NCBI GenBank assembly: GCA_012845835.1
Contig: JABAKD010000010.1
Coordinates: forward strand, 12,423,973-12,487,972
Length of the DNA: 64,000 nucleotides
Reading direction: 5' to 3'
DNA from: Undaria pinnatifida
Lineage: Eukaryota > Sar > Phaeophyceae > Laminariales > Alariaceae
Both the position numbers and the translations under genes were made by a program. Below are positions 11,332 through 22,544 of the stretch, one piece after another. Below the pieces are notes generated by a model. The model was not told the origin of the DNA. It searched no databases and saw nothing but the letters and a program-made list of their open reading frames with translations. Position 1 is the first letter of the stretch. Each line of letters starts with the position of its first letter.

Positions 11332-12069
11332 TTGAACGCCTGGTCCGGGATACCGCCCGCACTCAGACCGTCTTATTGGGGGACCCCGATTGCTGTTGTA
11401 ATTTAACATGCTGCTGTAGTTTTTGCTGCCACGCTGGTGGATTTCTTGCAACTGCTGACGCCAACCGTGCGCTGGTCGAAAGGATGGCGAAAAAAAAAAA
11501 CCTTCGGTCCTCGGAATATTCTCTTTGGGAATTTCCGGGCGTCGTCCAGGACACGGGAGATTCGGGCACACGCGAGCCAGGACAAGAGCCCCTGTTTTTA
11601 GCGTCATCGAAAAACAGAAACTCGCTTCGTTCGTAATCAACAGAAGTGCTGCTGCTGCTGCTGCTACACAGTGTTGCCGCCTGCCACCATGCGCGCCCTG
11701 CCGCTGAATTAATTGCCCATGCCGAACCACAAAACACATGAAAAAATGGGGAAAAAAAACTGTACCGGTATAATACTACTTGCCGTACACGTCATATGTA
11801 CCCATGTAGCTGAAAATAGTACAGGAGACTGCAGACTGCAAGACACGAGATTGTTGTGGTGGAGCCAGGCATTGCTTCGTGACGGGTAAAAATGGCAGCG
11901 CCATACCTTTGGGTGCCAACAGAGGAGAGGCAAAAAAACAAAGCCAATGGACAGCCCGCCTGCCAAGCCAGCCTAGTAAGCTACATCTGTCAGATCTACA
12001 AATATCCATGAGAAAAAAAAAAAAAAAAAAGAAAATCAAAATCCGTTGTGGGACTTGAACGCGGAAACG

Positions 12070-12290
12070 AGTCGAAAATAACTGGACTTTTCAAAGGTCG
12101 GGGTAACTTTCTCGCGGGCCGGGTCAGGTCTGGGTGATCCGACCCGACCCACGAGATTCGACAACCCTCCTGATCCGTCCCGACCTGCCCCGAGAGATTC
12201 CCAGCACCTCCTAACCCAACCTGGCTCGACCCGTGAGAATCAGAAGAGCGACCTGATCCAACCCACGGGTCGCGTGACGCCCCGTAATAA
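12070..12290. mobile_element. GGGTC-rich hAT-like miniature element, remnant
   Basis: Shares the repeated words CGGGTCAGGT, GACCCGACCC and CCCGTGAGA with the better-bounded copy at 50974-51216. The ends are decayed. Confidence 0.45.
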
Positions 12291-12471
12291 AGCATCGGCC
12301 ACTCCAAGTAGCCTCGGCTCGGCTGCTGGCTGAGGTAGGGGATGTTCTCGAGTAACAACGTCGCACGGATATCTCTCACACGCGGGCAGCATGGCCCTAG
12401 TCGTTTCGTTGTACTGTACTGCTGCATGCTCCGACTAGACGGTTGGAAAAAAAAAACGCATCTGACGTGGT

Positions 12472-12560
12472 TTAACCCCCTAAGATCCCGAAAACCTCTC
12501 CTTATACTAATTTCAAGTAGCATGTCCCCAGAAAAGGATTTTCCAGCTCTAAAGGCGTTG
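12472..12560 (+). mobile_element. TTAA-bordered miniature element, copy 2
   Basis: Starts at TTAACCCCC and continues through GATCCCGAAAACC, CTTATACTAATTTCAAGTAG and CAGAAAAGGATTTTCCAGC. The right border has drifted to GTTGA. Confidence 0.6.
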
Positions 12561-13390
12561 ATGGCCACATTTGGGTTTCTGGGTGCCGCGATAGATGCCG
12601 TTCGTAAGATGCACAACACATCGGACCGGTGTTTTCGTGTAGCCCCCGTTGCATTCCAGAAATGATGCCTGGTATACCCTGGTATGTAGCAGTCGGATGT
12701 ACAGCAGTATATACTGCTGGACCAGTAATACTCGAGTACGCATCACACGGAGCACTTAAAGAGAACCATACGCGATACCTGTACACATTTAGCAACAGAC
12801 TTGTACAAAAACATAACAGTTGTAGCCAAATACATTCCTGGTACATCATGGTGCTGCAAGAAAACTATACAGCAGTATACGATATTTCAACTGTACACAT
12901 TATAGTACACCCTGGCACGTTACATAGTATTTATATGTAAACCCTGGTATTTAGTAGTAGAGCCTATGAAACGAGGTGCAACAACAACGACGACAACACC
13001 ACAACCACCAGCACGAAGACAACAACAGTAGCACTAAAAAGGTGCTGCTGCCAATGCTGCCTACATGTAAGCACAATACCACATCTCGTCGGTGACGTCT
13101 CCATATTTCGGACATGGCGGGGCTGTTGGAAACAGGGCAAAAGCCATTGATCCCCGCGTGCGAGTGCCATTCACGACATAATCTGTAAATCATACACATA
13201 CCGCACATCGCAACGCTGCTCTAGGAGCACCCTCCGGTATTGTTTCATCGGGGTTTGAACCCCCTTACTTCAGCCAGCTAGGGCGACAATCTAATAGCTA
13301 GACTTCATCCCTGGTTGCTTAGGCACTCCACAGTCTTGTTAAGCCCTATAGCGCTGCACCCCAAACACTTCGAATTTTTACCAGAGTATT

Positions 13391-13584
13391 GCAGCAGTGG
13401 TGGTCTCATCCATAGTGCGGGTTGCCGCTATAGTGCCGGAAATGTTGGCACCATAGCGGCAACCGGCACTACTCCGCACACCGCCACTACTTGTCGTTCC
13501 CATCTGTGCCAAGCGATTCCACAGGCATTGTAGCGGGCAACCGGCACTACTCAATCGGCACTGTAGAGGGACCACTACTGCTGT
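13391..13584. mobile_element. TAGTGCC miniature inverted-repeat element, copy 2
   Basis: A 194-bp relative of 4261-4445. Its ends are clearer here: GCAGCAGTGGTGGTCTC on the left against GAGGGACCACTACTGC on the right, with internal inverted GGTTGCCGCTATAGTGCCGG and CGGGCAACCGGCACTA. Non-coding. Confidence 0.7.
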
Positions 13585-14417
13585 ATCAGGAGCTCCAAGG
13601 GGGGCAACTTCAGAGGGAAAACATTAAAAAAACGGCGGGCTGCCTGCTGGGGTATAGGGACGAGCCCGAACTACTGCCACGCGTAGAGCTGGAACACCCG
13701 CGCGCAGCAATTGTAGTGACACTTGTACAGCAGTGATACACAATATTTGACATTTCCAACCATTTTGCCCAAGTGATGTCATTTTAGGGGGCACTTCGAC
13801 CGGTATTCCCAATTGGGTATTTGGTACAATATCGGTGAGGGTTGTACTGCTCCACGCTCTCCCTTGACGCTTGAAGAGAGTCCACATACACAGCTCAGAC
13901 AGATCATCAGATGATCTAGATCATTCGCGGCAGACATATCCCTCAAACCATATACGATCTGCACGATCTAGATGGAAGCTTGCCGCGTGGGATCTGTTCG
14001 ACACGCCTCTTGCGCACATGTTTGCCGGGTGGGACCCGTGTGGTACAGCTCTTACACACAGCATCCCATAACGGCAAAAATAGCATCTATTAATAGACGA
14101 TGTAGATCGTCATCTGTCAGGGGCGCGCACAGATCGCACTCCTCGCTTTTCCGTCGCTAAACATGGGGGTCTCAACAGAGCTAACCCAATCCCTGAAATG
14201 ACCCTATTCCAAATCCAAGTGTTTCCCCATGATAGGAGGGCGGCGCTAAAATACTTAAAAGGCATGCGAGGCAACGTACGCCGAAGACACACAGTTCGTT
14301 TTGTCGGTAAGGCACACGATGTAAGGCAAGCCGCAGGGGCCTTTTCATACCGTGAAAGTACGCCCGTGCCTCAAAACGCCTTCCTTGGACAAGGCAAATG
14401 ACACTACAAAATTAAAC

Positions 14418-14867
14418 GCCTTAGACTCGCCTTACAGCCTTCGGTGGCTGCCAACCCCGGCTCTAGGGAGTTCCAATCGCTTGGAAATATGAGGGGGTTC
14501 ATGAATGGCCTTAGACTCGCCTTACCGCCTTCGGTGGCCCCCAACCCCGGGTCAAGGGAGTTCCAATCGCTTAGAAATTTGAGGGGGTTCATGAATGGCC
14601 TTAGACTCGCCTTACAGCCTTCGGTGGCCCCCAACCCCGGCTCTAGGGAGTTCCAATCGCTTGGAAACTTGAAGGGGTTTATGTATTGCCTTAGACTCGC
14701 CTTACAGCCTTCGGTGGCCCCCAACCCCGGCTCTAGGGAGTTCCAATTGCTTCGAAACTTGAGGGGGTTCATGTATTGCCTTAGACTCGCCTTACCGCCT
14801 TCGGTGGCCCCCAACCCCGGCTCTAGGGAGTTCCAATCGCTTGGAAACTTGAGGGGGTTCATGTATT
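14418..14867. repeat. 90-bp minisatellite, 5 units
   Basis: Five tandem 90-bp units beginning GCCTTAGACTCGCC, with few differences between them. Because 90 is a multiple of three, both strands keep an open frame of about 145-152 residues with a 30-residue period. That openness is expected from the period and is not evidence of a protein. The low divergence implies recent amplification or homogenisation. Confidence 0.9.
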
Positions 14868-14869
14868 TC

Positions 14870-16095
14870 AGGAAAACGTGATTAGCCCGTTGGGGACGTA
14901 GACACCGGTAGAAAGAGTAGAAAAGTTCCCCAATAAGCCGGTCTGCGTAAGGCGGTTTCCCGATATAAGGCGGTCAAAACCGCTTGTCGCGAATGGGAAA
15001 TCGCGGTCATATCGTTCTACAGCAGTAGCGCACCACCGCCTGACTAGGAGACCCCTGCCTGCCGTAATAGCGACGAAAAAAACGGCAAAGTAGTGTGGTC
15101 GTATCAACCGCCAGTTAGTGTGTAAGGCCATCGGTAGTAAAAGCAGGGTCGAGCAGCGCGCGTGTCGCGCCACGCCTGGCGTTGAACTCCAGGCACGGCC
15201 GTACTCCTTCCACGATAACCAATGCCCGAGCAGGGCGACTTGTTTTTAGATGGCTGTGCCAAGTTATAATCGTCAATTTGGTGCGATGTATTTAACCTGT
15301 CAGACCCCACACCCCACGAGGGATAAAACAAAAACCTCAACAGTTACTCGACACTAATCGTGATACGCGTTTCATTGGTCAAATATTGGAATTGCGGCAT
15401 GTTTCATTGGTCAACACAAACATACGCATGTGTGTACCCATGCCAACCACTTTCCACGCGGACCTGAGGCCTCCGAACCGAGGGACCCTGGGTATAGAAT
15501 TAACCACAGGGCCCACGTAACCCCCTCATCTCACATCGACCAAAATCGAGCTGCTGCTGCTGTGCTGCAGCGAACCGCGCCACGCACTACCGTTCCGCAC
15601 TACCGGCACGTACCAGCACATAGCAACCATGGTGTCGAAAAACGGCAAGCTGCCCGCAAGGAACCAACGCGTTAAAAAGCGGCCAGGGCTTCAACCATAC
15701 CCATGTGCTATGCTCAGATGCACGATGCAGATGCTCGCACGGCAGGTACGCACGCGATGGCACTCGCACACGCACGCGGTGGTACGTGGTGAGTTGTTGA
15801 TTGTTGGGCGTCCATGCCGCAGTGTTCAGAGCTCGCAATTCGATGAGAATCCGACGAGGGAAAAAAAGGGCTGCAGTCCTCTCGAGATATACAAGAAAGG
15901 CACGTACCGTAGTGGGGACGGGGGAGAAAAGACTGCTCAGAGAAACCAGGATCTGAATCACGTCGGAGGAGGGAGAAGGGGAAAAAAAAAGTGCCAAGAT
16001 AATAGATGGGATGAGCAAAAAAAAAAAAGATTTTTCCTCGTCTCTTTACGAGACATCGATCGGCAAGGACACAGGTTGAGCTGGATGTGTATAAT
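14870..16095. other. Intronic stretch without recognised feature
   Basis: Contains a short CTG tract near 15550 and A-runs near 15985 and 16017. Reading frames up to 156 residues on both strands show no family I recognise. Confidence 0.4.
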
Positions 16096-16100
16096 ATAAC

Positions 16101-16406
16101 CGGTCGCCCCGGTGGCGTATCAGGTTATCCTCGAGCCTGGTATAGGTCGGTTTCGCGAGCTCGAATCCCCACGAGTGCATACTCGTGTAAATTCGTGGGG
16201 GCTTTTTCTTGCGCACAAATTGGCTTGCGGAAAGCGCGAGAGCGTGAGGTAGCAACACTCGATGAAAATTCGACGAGCAGTGGGATTGCTGAACCCTATG
16301 CGCGATAAAAAAATGAAAGGCAAGAACCGGGGGGAAGAAGGGACGACACCTGTGACCACGGCTTGTCCAGAAGCTGGAAAGTACATATGCGAAAAAAAAA
16401 AAAAAA
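16101..16406 (+). mobile_element. tRNA-derived SINE, copy C
   Basis: A full-length copy with head CGGTCGCCCCGGTGGCGTAT, B-box-like AGCTCGAATCCCCACG, the family body, and a long A-run of about 15 bases at the 3' end. Confidence 0.9.
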
Positions 16407-16566
16407 GATGGGCGGAAAAATCAGTAGACTATTGTGTGAAGAACACGCACATACTGAAACTGCTCTCGTCGATCGATACCTGGTGCCATACTCTACGGAA
16501 TTCATTTCTTCATGTTACTTTTTTTTCTCCAGCTCAACTTGGGACCAGGAGGCAGAATTATCGCTG

Positions 16567-16656
16567 TTGACCCCTTCAGAGCCCCCGAACCCCTCCCCTT
16601 ACTAAATCCAAGTAATTTTGTCCCCAAAAACGGGTTTCCAGTTGTAAAGGGGTTAA
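16567..16656 (+). mobile_element. TTAA-bordered miniature element, copy 3
   Basis: Runs from TTGACCCCTTCAGAGCC to GTAAAGGGGTTAA, so the outer 10 bp form an inverted repeat (TTAACCCCTT). The core GTCCCCAAAAACGGGTTTCC is intact, making this the best copy. Confidence 0.65.
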
Positions 16657-17493
16657 GAGCGGCGGGTGCGAGGAGCGAGAGTCTCGGGTTCGTGAGAAAT
16701 ATCAAGCGAAATTACATTCGGGGGTGATGATCATGTGTGTGTGTGTGGGGGGGGGGGGATAGGGCGTACGGTCGAAAAAAACAGAAAAAAAAAATCAAAA
16801 TGACGCAAAAAAAGAAGCTGCCGGACGCGAGACCCTAGCCCAGGGGAACTTGGACTTGGGGGGCGCGGGGGGGTTGTACTCGGTATATGTAAACTGCCGT
16901 TATTGTATTTTGTAAAATCTCAAATTGTGATAGTTTACATGGCAAATTGTTCCACTAAATAAACTAGAACGGGGGGGGGGAAAGACGGTCCCGCGCAGAA
17001 ATCTCTGCCCGTTGCTGGCGACGGATGAACAGTTATTAATAGCAGCAGGGTATCATAAAACATAAGGAACACGCTAAGAAATGACACACATGGCCAAAAA
17101 AAAATACGACGCCGTGGTCTCGAAAACCAAAAAGACGGCAAATGTACATCAGTCAGTACTACAGCAGCAATACCGTACTATTGCTGTGTACAAGAAAAAA
17201 AAAAATGGTTCCCCTCTATTCATGGACAGCCACAGACGGCAGCCGCGGTAGCATACAGACCAACATCAGCATCATTTAAAAGGAACAGCACCCAGTTCGC
17301 GATGCTTTTGCGACGCTCAAACAGATGGGCGTATGATGCACGTGTAACTTCATACGCGAACATACTACAAGGTATTAATACGAACAATAAGCAAAGCGAA
17401 AAAACTTTCAACAAAGTGCACTCGGCAAGACAATTTATGGAAACATGAACCCCATCCCACAATAGAGGTAGGAAGCCACCACCAGGCGTTTCA

Positions 17494-17740
17494 TTGCACG
17501 TACGTGCAAGGTTTTTATAATTGCACGTGAACTCAGTACAGCCCCTGCCGACCTCGAGAGCAGACATCGAGCCTCCCAAAGGGCTAGGGTTGGGGTTAGG
17601 GTTAGGGTCGGGTCTGGGGTCTGGTTGGTCTGGGCAGCGTAACCGTCGTTTTGGGCGAACCTGGACATAGGGAGCCGCCATACATAAATCGCTATTGAAT
17701 TAACGTGCAAATATAAAAAAACTTTTGCACGTACGTGCAA
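17494..17740. mobile_element. TTGCACGTACGTGCAA inverted-repeat element, copy 2
   Basis: A 247-bp element with the 16-bp palindrome TTGCACGTACGTGCAA intact at both tips. It is flanked by a perfect 5-bp target duplication TTTCA (17489-17493 and 17741-17745). The core holds GGTTGGGGTTAGGGTTAGGG, a telomere-like tract, in the opposite orientation to copy 1. There is no open frame, so it is non-autonomous. Confidence 0.9.
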
Positions 17741-17847
17741 TTTCACGGGAGCTCGGTAGGCACCATGAAAAAAACAACAAAATTAAAAACGATATTTGAA
17801 AATCCAGCAGGCTTGTCCGGGTAGCCGGTTTGTGAAAAAGAGTGCGG

Positions 17848-17935
17848 GCTTTGTCACCGGTTTAAACCGGTTATAACCGGAAACCGGATAGAACCAGAGA
17901 GCCGGTTTAAACCGGCAAAACCGGACAAACTCTTC
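17848..17935. repeat. ACCGG-rich palindromic cluster, copy 1
   Basis: Dense AACCGG and CCGGTT words including GGTTTAAACCGG palindromes. A similar cluster lies at 23628-23745. The origin is unclear. Confidence 0.55.
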
Positions 17936-18044
17936 ATTGGTTTTCAACAGAAAAAAAAACATTACCAGCAGCAGTTGCAGTCGTACTACTGCTAGTAGAG
18001 TATCATGCACACGTAAGGGTTTACTACCGCCGTCGAAGATACAG

Positions 18045-18200
18045 CAGCAAGTAGAGGTCAGACCAGGAGGCAATGCCATTAACACTCAATTTATTGCATT
18101 CGGAACCCAGTTTGGGCGCTGCCCCGACACCAGCTGGCTCTGGCTGGTGTCATCTGCTTTGTTGCCGTGTTTTAGCTTGCTACGTATGATACCGGGTATT
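18045..18200 (+). repeat. Dispersed repeat R1, copy 1
   Basis: Shares CGGAACCCAGTTTGGG, ACACCAGCTGGCTCTG and CTGGTGTCATCTGCTT with 28165-28320. Unclassified element. Confidence 0.6.
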
Positions 18201-18279
18201 ACTATTATTTTTTCATTTTCGTATGGGGTACAGGGGCCATGATGGCGGTATGGGCACCGCTGTCATCAGAAGTAGTGTT

Positions 18280-18815
18280 CAGGTGACAAGACGATGCGGC
18301 AATGGTCCTAATCCCAGAGTAGATGCTAGATGGTTCGGAACCCGGTATGATTGCTGCCTCCGACGTTGGTTGGGTGGCGTGTTCTCCACGTTAAACTGAT
18401 ATTTGCACCCGTCTGCATCCAGCACAACCACTACACGTGCTGATTCCTCACAGAGATAAACTACGCACGACACGGAGATACACATTCATTGCAAATACAG
18501 GAAGTCAAAGTGATTTGGCCATGAAATGCCAACCGAAATGAACACGCGGGAAAAGACCAGAAATTGGGGCAAAAATGCGCAAGCCAGCCCACCAGATTAT
18601 TTGAAGTAAAAAAGAAGAAAAGGCTACGATGAATAAGAAAGAGGAAAAAACGAAAAGGAAAAATAGCAGTTGGAAACAAGAACAACAGGGAAGCAGAACG
18701 GCAGGACAGAAATGAAAAACAAAGCACAATAGATATCAGTACAACACCCAGCACCTAGCAACACAGCAGCAGATAACGCCATCCAATGAACACAGGGGGC
18801 AGCAACCATACTGGA
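18280..18815 (-). repeat. Dispersed repeat R2, reverse copy
   Basis: Minus-strand relatives of 22545-23060 and 28370-28690. All share a GGTTGCTGCCCCC-type block, a GGTGTCATCTGC-type block, a long T/C-rich tract and GGCTGGCTTGCAT. No conserved protein is visible, so this is probably a non-autonomous element. Confidence 0.5.
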
Positions 18816-18994
18816 TTTCGGATGACCCTACGTACAGACAGTGGTAGTATATGCAGGAACATTGCCGCCTGGTCTGTCGTCCAATTGCTGTATTTTCGAC
18901 GGCAATGTCCATACATGCCGACATCATCGCCTCAATGGCGAGGGTACCTTACCGCATTTTCGACAACATGGTTGACACACTCTTCAAACTATAT

Positions 18995-19110
18995 ACCAGG
19001 TATACCGTAGCCCTAACCGAATGAAACCGCAACCAATCGATGTACGGTGAAACCCCCTTCGTCTCGTACACAGTGTGCGTCAACCATCGTCTCGAAAAAG
19101 TGGTGAGCTC
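18995..19110. repeat. Dispersed repeat, inverted relative of 10540-10655
   Basis: Carries CGGTGAAACCCCCTTCGTCT and CGTCTCGAAAAAGTGGTGAG, the reverse complement of words at 10540-10655. Confidence 0.55.
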
Positions 19111-19282
19111 TACTGTCAATGGCCCCCAATAGTACCCACAAGGGAAACAGAAAGGGCAAAGCAACAAGGAAAAAAAATATAAAGGGACGACGAAAGGGAA
19201 TAAAGGGATGAAAGGGGAAAACCGGTTCAGAAAGAACCCCGCATAGTGGCGGTGGTAGTACCGCAGTATCGGGTAACACTTT

Positions 19283-19549
19283 ATGCTGCGACCCCTTGTG
19301 TTTTGTGGTTGCTTTTTGCCTGAAATGCACGTTGCGCCTTGCCACGCCAGGACGTTATCGTTCGATAGCCCCTTGCACGCAAGAATATATTTGGATGTAC
19401 TTTCTTGACAATATTTTTGGGGGTTGCCTGCTCCACCCCCCTTTCTTTTGTGGGTTGCCTGCTCCATCCCCCTCTGGGATAAAGCGAGGGGGATGGAGCA
19501 GGCAACCCACAAAACAAAAAGCAAAAACAAAAAACAAGGGGTCGCAGCA
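19283..19549. mobile_element. Fold-back element with nested perfect hairpin
   Basis: The outer arms, about 34 bp (19283-19316 and 19516-19549), are imperfect inverted repeats starting GCTGCGACCCCTTGT. Inside is a perfect 29-bp inverted repeat (19446-19474 and 19486-19514) around an 11-base loop. A 26-bp direct copy of part of the left arm sits just before it. The transcript of either strand would form a long stem. It could be a fold-back transposon or a small-RNA precursor; the sequence alone does not decide. Confidence 0.75.
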
Positions 19550-19984
19550 GTGTGAAGTTGCATAGAAAGGTTCTACTTACTCTTAGTAGCCGGCTTGGTG
19601 CCTTGTTACCCTGTCTCCCGTCTCCTTGTTTTCTGCAAACCGCGGTTTCCCTACTCCACCCTCCCTTCCTCTGGCCTTGGGCGCCACGCATCCGGGCTGC
19701 GCGGCGCTCCGAGCTCTTTTCCCCCTCTTATACATGTCACCCGGCGATTAACTGTTCGGCAATTTCAAGGACCTTCCGGTACCACCTTGCACGCCTTCTT
19801 TGCTGCATGGAACCACAACAGTCACTGCTGTGGCTTTGTGGTCTTCTATTAATAGTAGATGGACTGCTATCCGCCTATAAGCCTGGTCTTCATTGGTTCG
19901 AATCCGGGTGTCATCGGAAAAAAAAAATGATCCTCGTACAAAAAATAATAGAAGATATCAATGTGACTCTGTGGTCTTCTAGTA

Positions 19985-22250
19985 GATAGGCTGCAGTACG
20001 GTTTCAACGCCAAACAGCCGTGGGGAGTCTTCCGTGGAGCCTTCGGTGGATCGGAAAACGATCAGGTCTTCTCTCGAGGTTCTGAGCCAGTTGTTTCGTG
20101 ATCCACCTGGTGCCGAGACTTCCCCACCGGCAATGTGCGCAAACGTCGCCCGAATGCTGTGTAATCGTTCCCCATTTTTCCGTATCACTGCCTCCGCTAA
20201 CAAGAGCCGCCTGTGTCCGGATGATCGTTTCGATTATCTCGGATTTCGCTTTCTTGAGGGCCTTCGCGTGCCGAGAGGTTGGTGCGGTCGGCACGTCGCC
20301 GGATGCCAAGAACTCGCCGGAGGATTTCGAGGTACACCTGTTAGAAATTGTCATAGTGCTTCGGCGAGGGTCCACGTCACGCACAAATGTACGGCAGCCT
20401 CAATCATCTCGGCCTTTAGCATGCGGACAGGCTGAAGGGAGCAGTCGTCATATCGTAAAGCTCTGGACCGAATCTGTTGTAACATACCCTCATGAGCCGA
20501 ACCCGTCGATCCATTCCAACCATGAGGTCAGCGTCTTGGTGGTAATGCCACCGAGTTATAGAAACCGCACTGCTTGAATATACCTCTGTCCTGCTACTTC
20601 GATGACGAACGGTGGAGCCCGGAATGCAAGGTCCCGCATTTGCAGCAGCATGATCTCCGTCCACTTTTTCCGAAACCGTGAGGCCTGCTGCTTCGACGAC
20701 GGTCACGTGGCTGTCATCATTTTAGCAAGCCCTCTGCCGATTTCGAGACAATGTTTGCATCGTCGGCGTATAGCGTGCCCCACACGGCCCTCCGTATGCC
20801 AACGGTTTCTCGACTCTGCCAGCCCCATCACCATCGAGGTGGACTAGGAACTGCACGGTGCCTTCTTCCTCGCTCAAGCGAACGAGTACAACGTGTAACG
20901 CAGCGGCGACGAACATGTTGAACAGCGACGGCGACAGCACGGAACCCCGCAGAAGATCCTGCGTGACGCCGAAATATTACGTCACCCCCCGTCGTCCGTA
21001 CGCGTGCGAGTGCGCATGCCGTCCCGGGACTGGCGGATAACTGCAAGCATCTTGGCTTGTACACCGAAGCGTGCGAGCACTTCCCGCAGTTATTCTCGGT
21101 CCACAAGAGTCATACGCTTTCTGCAGGTCGGTGAAGCACAAGTACAGGGAGGTTTCCTCTCTCATCCGGATTCTTGCGGTCGGTGCACGACGAACAGCAT
21201 ATCCACTGTTGATCGCGCCGGACGGAAGCCACACTGTCCGCCCGGGAGGATCCCCCCCGTTCGCAGTAGTTGCTAAGGCGAAGCGCGACGATTTTCAACA
21301 GCAGTACCATGCCTGCATGGGCAATACGTGGAATTCCCCGTCATGGACGATCCTTCTTCTTGTGAAGGACCCTCCCTGGTCGCATCTTTCCATTCCTGGG
21401 GGACATCACCCGTTTTCAAAACGTTGATCGACAAGGGTGCTGCGAAAGCAACGAGTGAAATCGGGGTGGTCGAGTTTCAGCACAATTCGGCCGGCGGGGA
21501 GTGTGGCCTTGCCGCCTTCCAATTCCGCATAATCCGGATTACCCCCGTCACCTCGTCAATAGTGGGGTCATCTCCAAGCGATGGTGCGAGCGGCTGTTGG
21601 GGGAACAGCTCGAAGATGGTGGGATCGAGGGGCGACGATTTTGTACCAACGACTTTTCATTGAAAAATTAAAAAACGTCAGCTGTGAGTACGACCGATTA
21701 AATGGTGGAAACTCAACTTTGGAAGCTGCGTGGTACGTACATGAATTTTTTCATCTGTGATATCCTGGTGTCTGTGAAATATACTCATGACATGGTTGCT
21801 AACTGCTAATATACAGCAGTAACTACACAAATTTCACGGAATTTTGTAAAGAATAAAAACGCCCGTCGTTCACGAATGCGCACCTTGTCCCGTAACATTG
21901 CACCATCCTCGTCCCTAACGATCTGTTCAATTATCGCTATTTTCCCTCCCACCCGATCCCGACGGTGCCTTCCAAGTGCTTGTAGAAACCCGCGGGTCGT
22001 TCTCGGTGAAAAAATCAACATTTTCAGCAACATACTCTTCGAAACAACTACGTACCCCTGCGTCTATCGCTTTCCGCAGGGTCGCGCACGCCGTCCATAA
22101 CGCCTTCCACGCGGTCTTTTTGCGGGGCGTGGGTGCGAACGAGTCTTCGTACATCCTCCCTCGTGGTCCATGCTATTTTAAAAGCGGCCCAGGTTTCGGC
22201 TGACTCGCACCAACCACGCTTACGGTGACGGCGTGGTTCAGCTGGAACCT
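19985..22250 (-). pseudogene. Non-LTR (LINE) reverse transcriptase relic
   Basis: Read on the minus strand from about 22250 downward, short pieces of one LINE ORF2 appear in order but in changing frames. First come an N-terminal charged segment and RDEDGAMLRDKVRIRER, then DDPTIDEVTGVIRIMRNWKA. Next are the palm motif LCFTDLQKAYDS (near 21130), LSPSLFNMFVAA, and the catalytic box LYADDA (Y-A-D-D-A at 20757-20771). The tail follows with AAGLTVSEK, RVRLMRVCYNRF-ELYDM, RHAKALKKAKSE and FGVETVLQP. At least six frameshifts or stops and an inserted repeat (21662-21850) show it is long dead. It lies in the same orientation as the host gene, inside intron 1. The 5' end and endonuclease are not recognisable. 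Family naming beyond LINE is from memory. Confidence 0.85.
21662..21850 (+). mobile_element. CAGCTGTGAG element, copy d, inserted in LINE
   Basis: LINE-coding sequence resumes on both sides of this ~185-bp segment, which carries GTCAGCTGTGAGTACGA and AGCTGCGTGGTACG. The interruption shows the dispersed family is mobile, gives an approximate unit length and dates it after the LINE. Confidence 0.65.
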
Positions 22251-22544
22251 CCACTTTTCAGTGATACACATTATCGTTAGTTAGCATGGTCGGAAAGATG
22301 CAATAATGTAAGACACGTGGCGAAAACGTCAGCTACGCCAGGCACACTCTTGGGCGGGGTAGGTTGATTGAAAGCGCATACCACTGTCGCAACTAACTAC
22401 TCGATTACGACACTCCTCGTCGGACATGAAAAACCTGCCCGTCGAACAGTCGGTCTTTTAGGGCCTTTCGCACGTTCGGTTGGGTGCAAAATGGAGCGTC
22501 ATGTACACCACTAGAAGGTATGTTATGGTCTGAGTCCGGTTTCC

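Noticed and set aside
13235-13315. tRNA-like sequence on the minus strand (GGGGGTTCAAACCCCG)
   Set aside because: Only the T-arm-like hairpin is plausible; acceptor, D and anticodon stems do not pair.
19836-19930. GGTTCGAATCC followed by an A-run, SINE-like
   Set aside because: A B box and A-run are present, and TGTGGTCTTCTA flanks could be a target duplication, but there is no A box and no second copy in the window.
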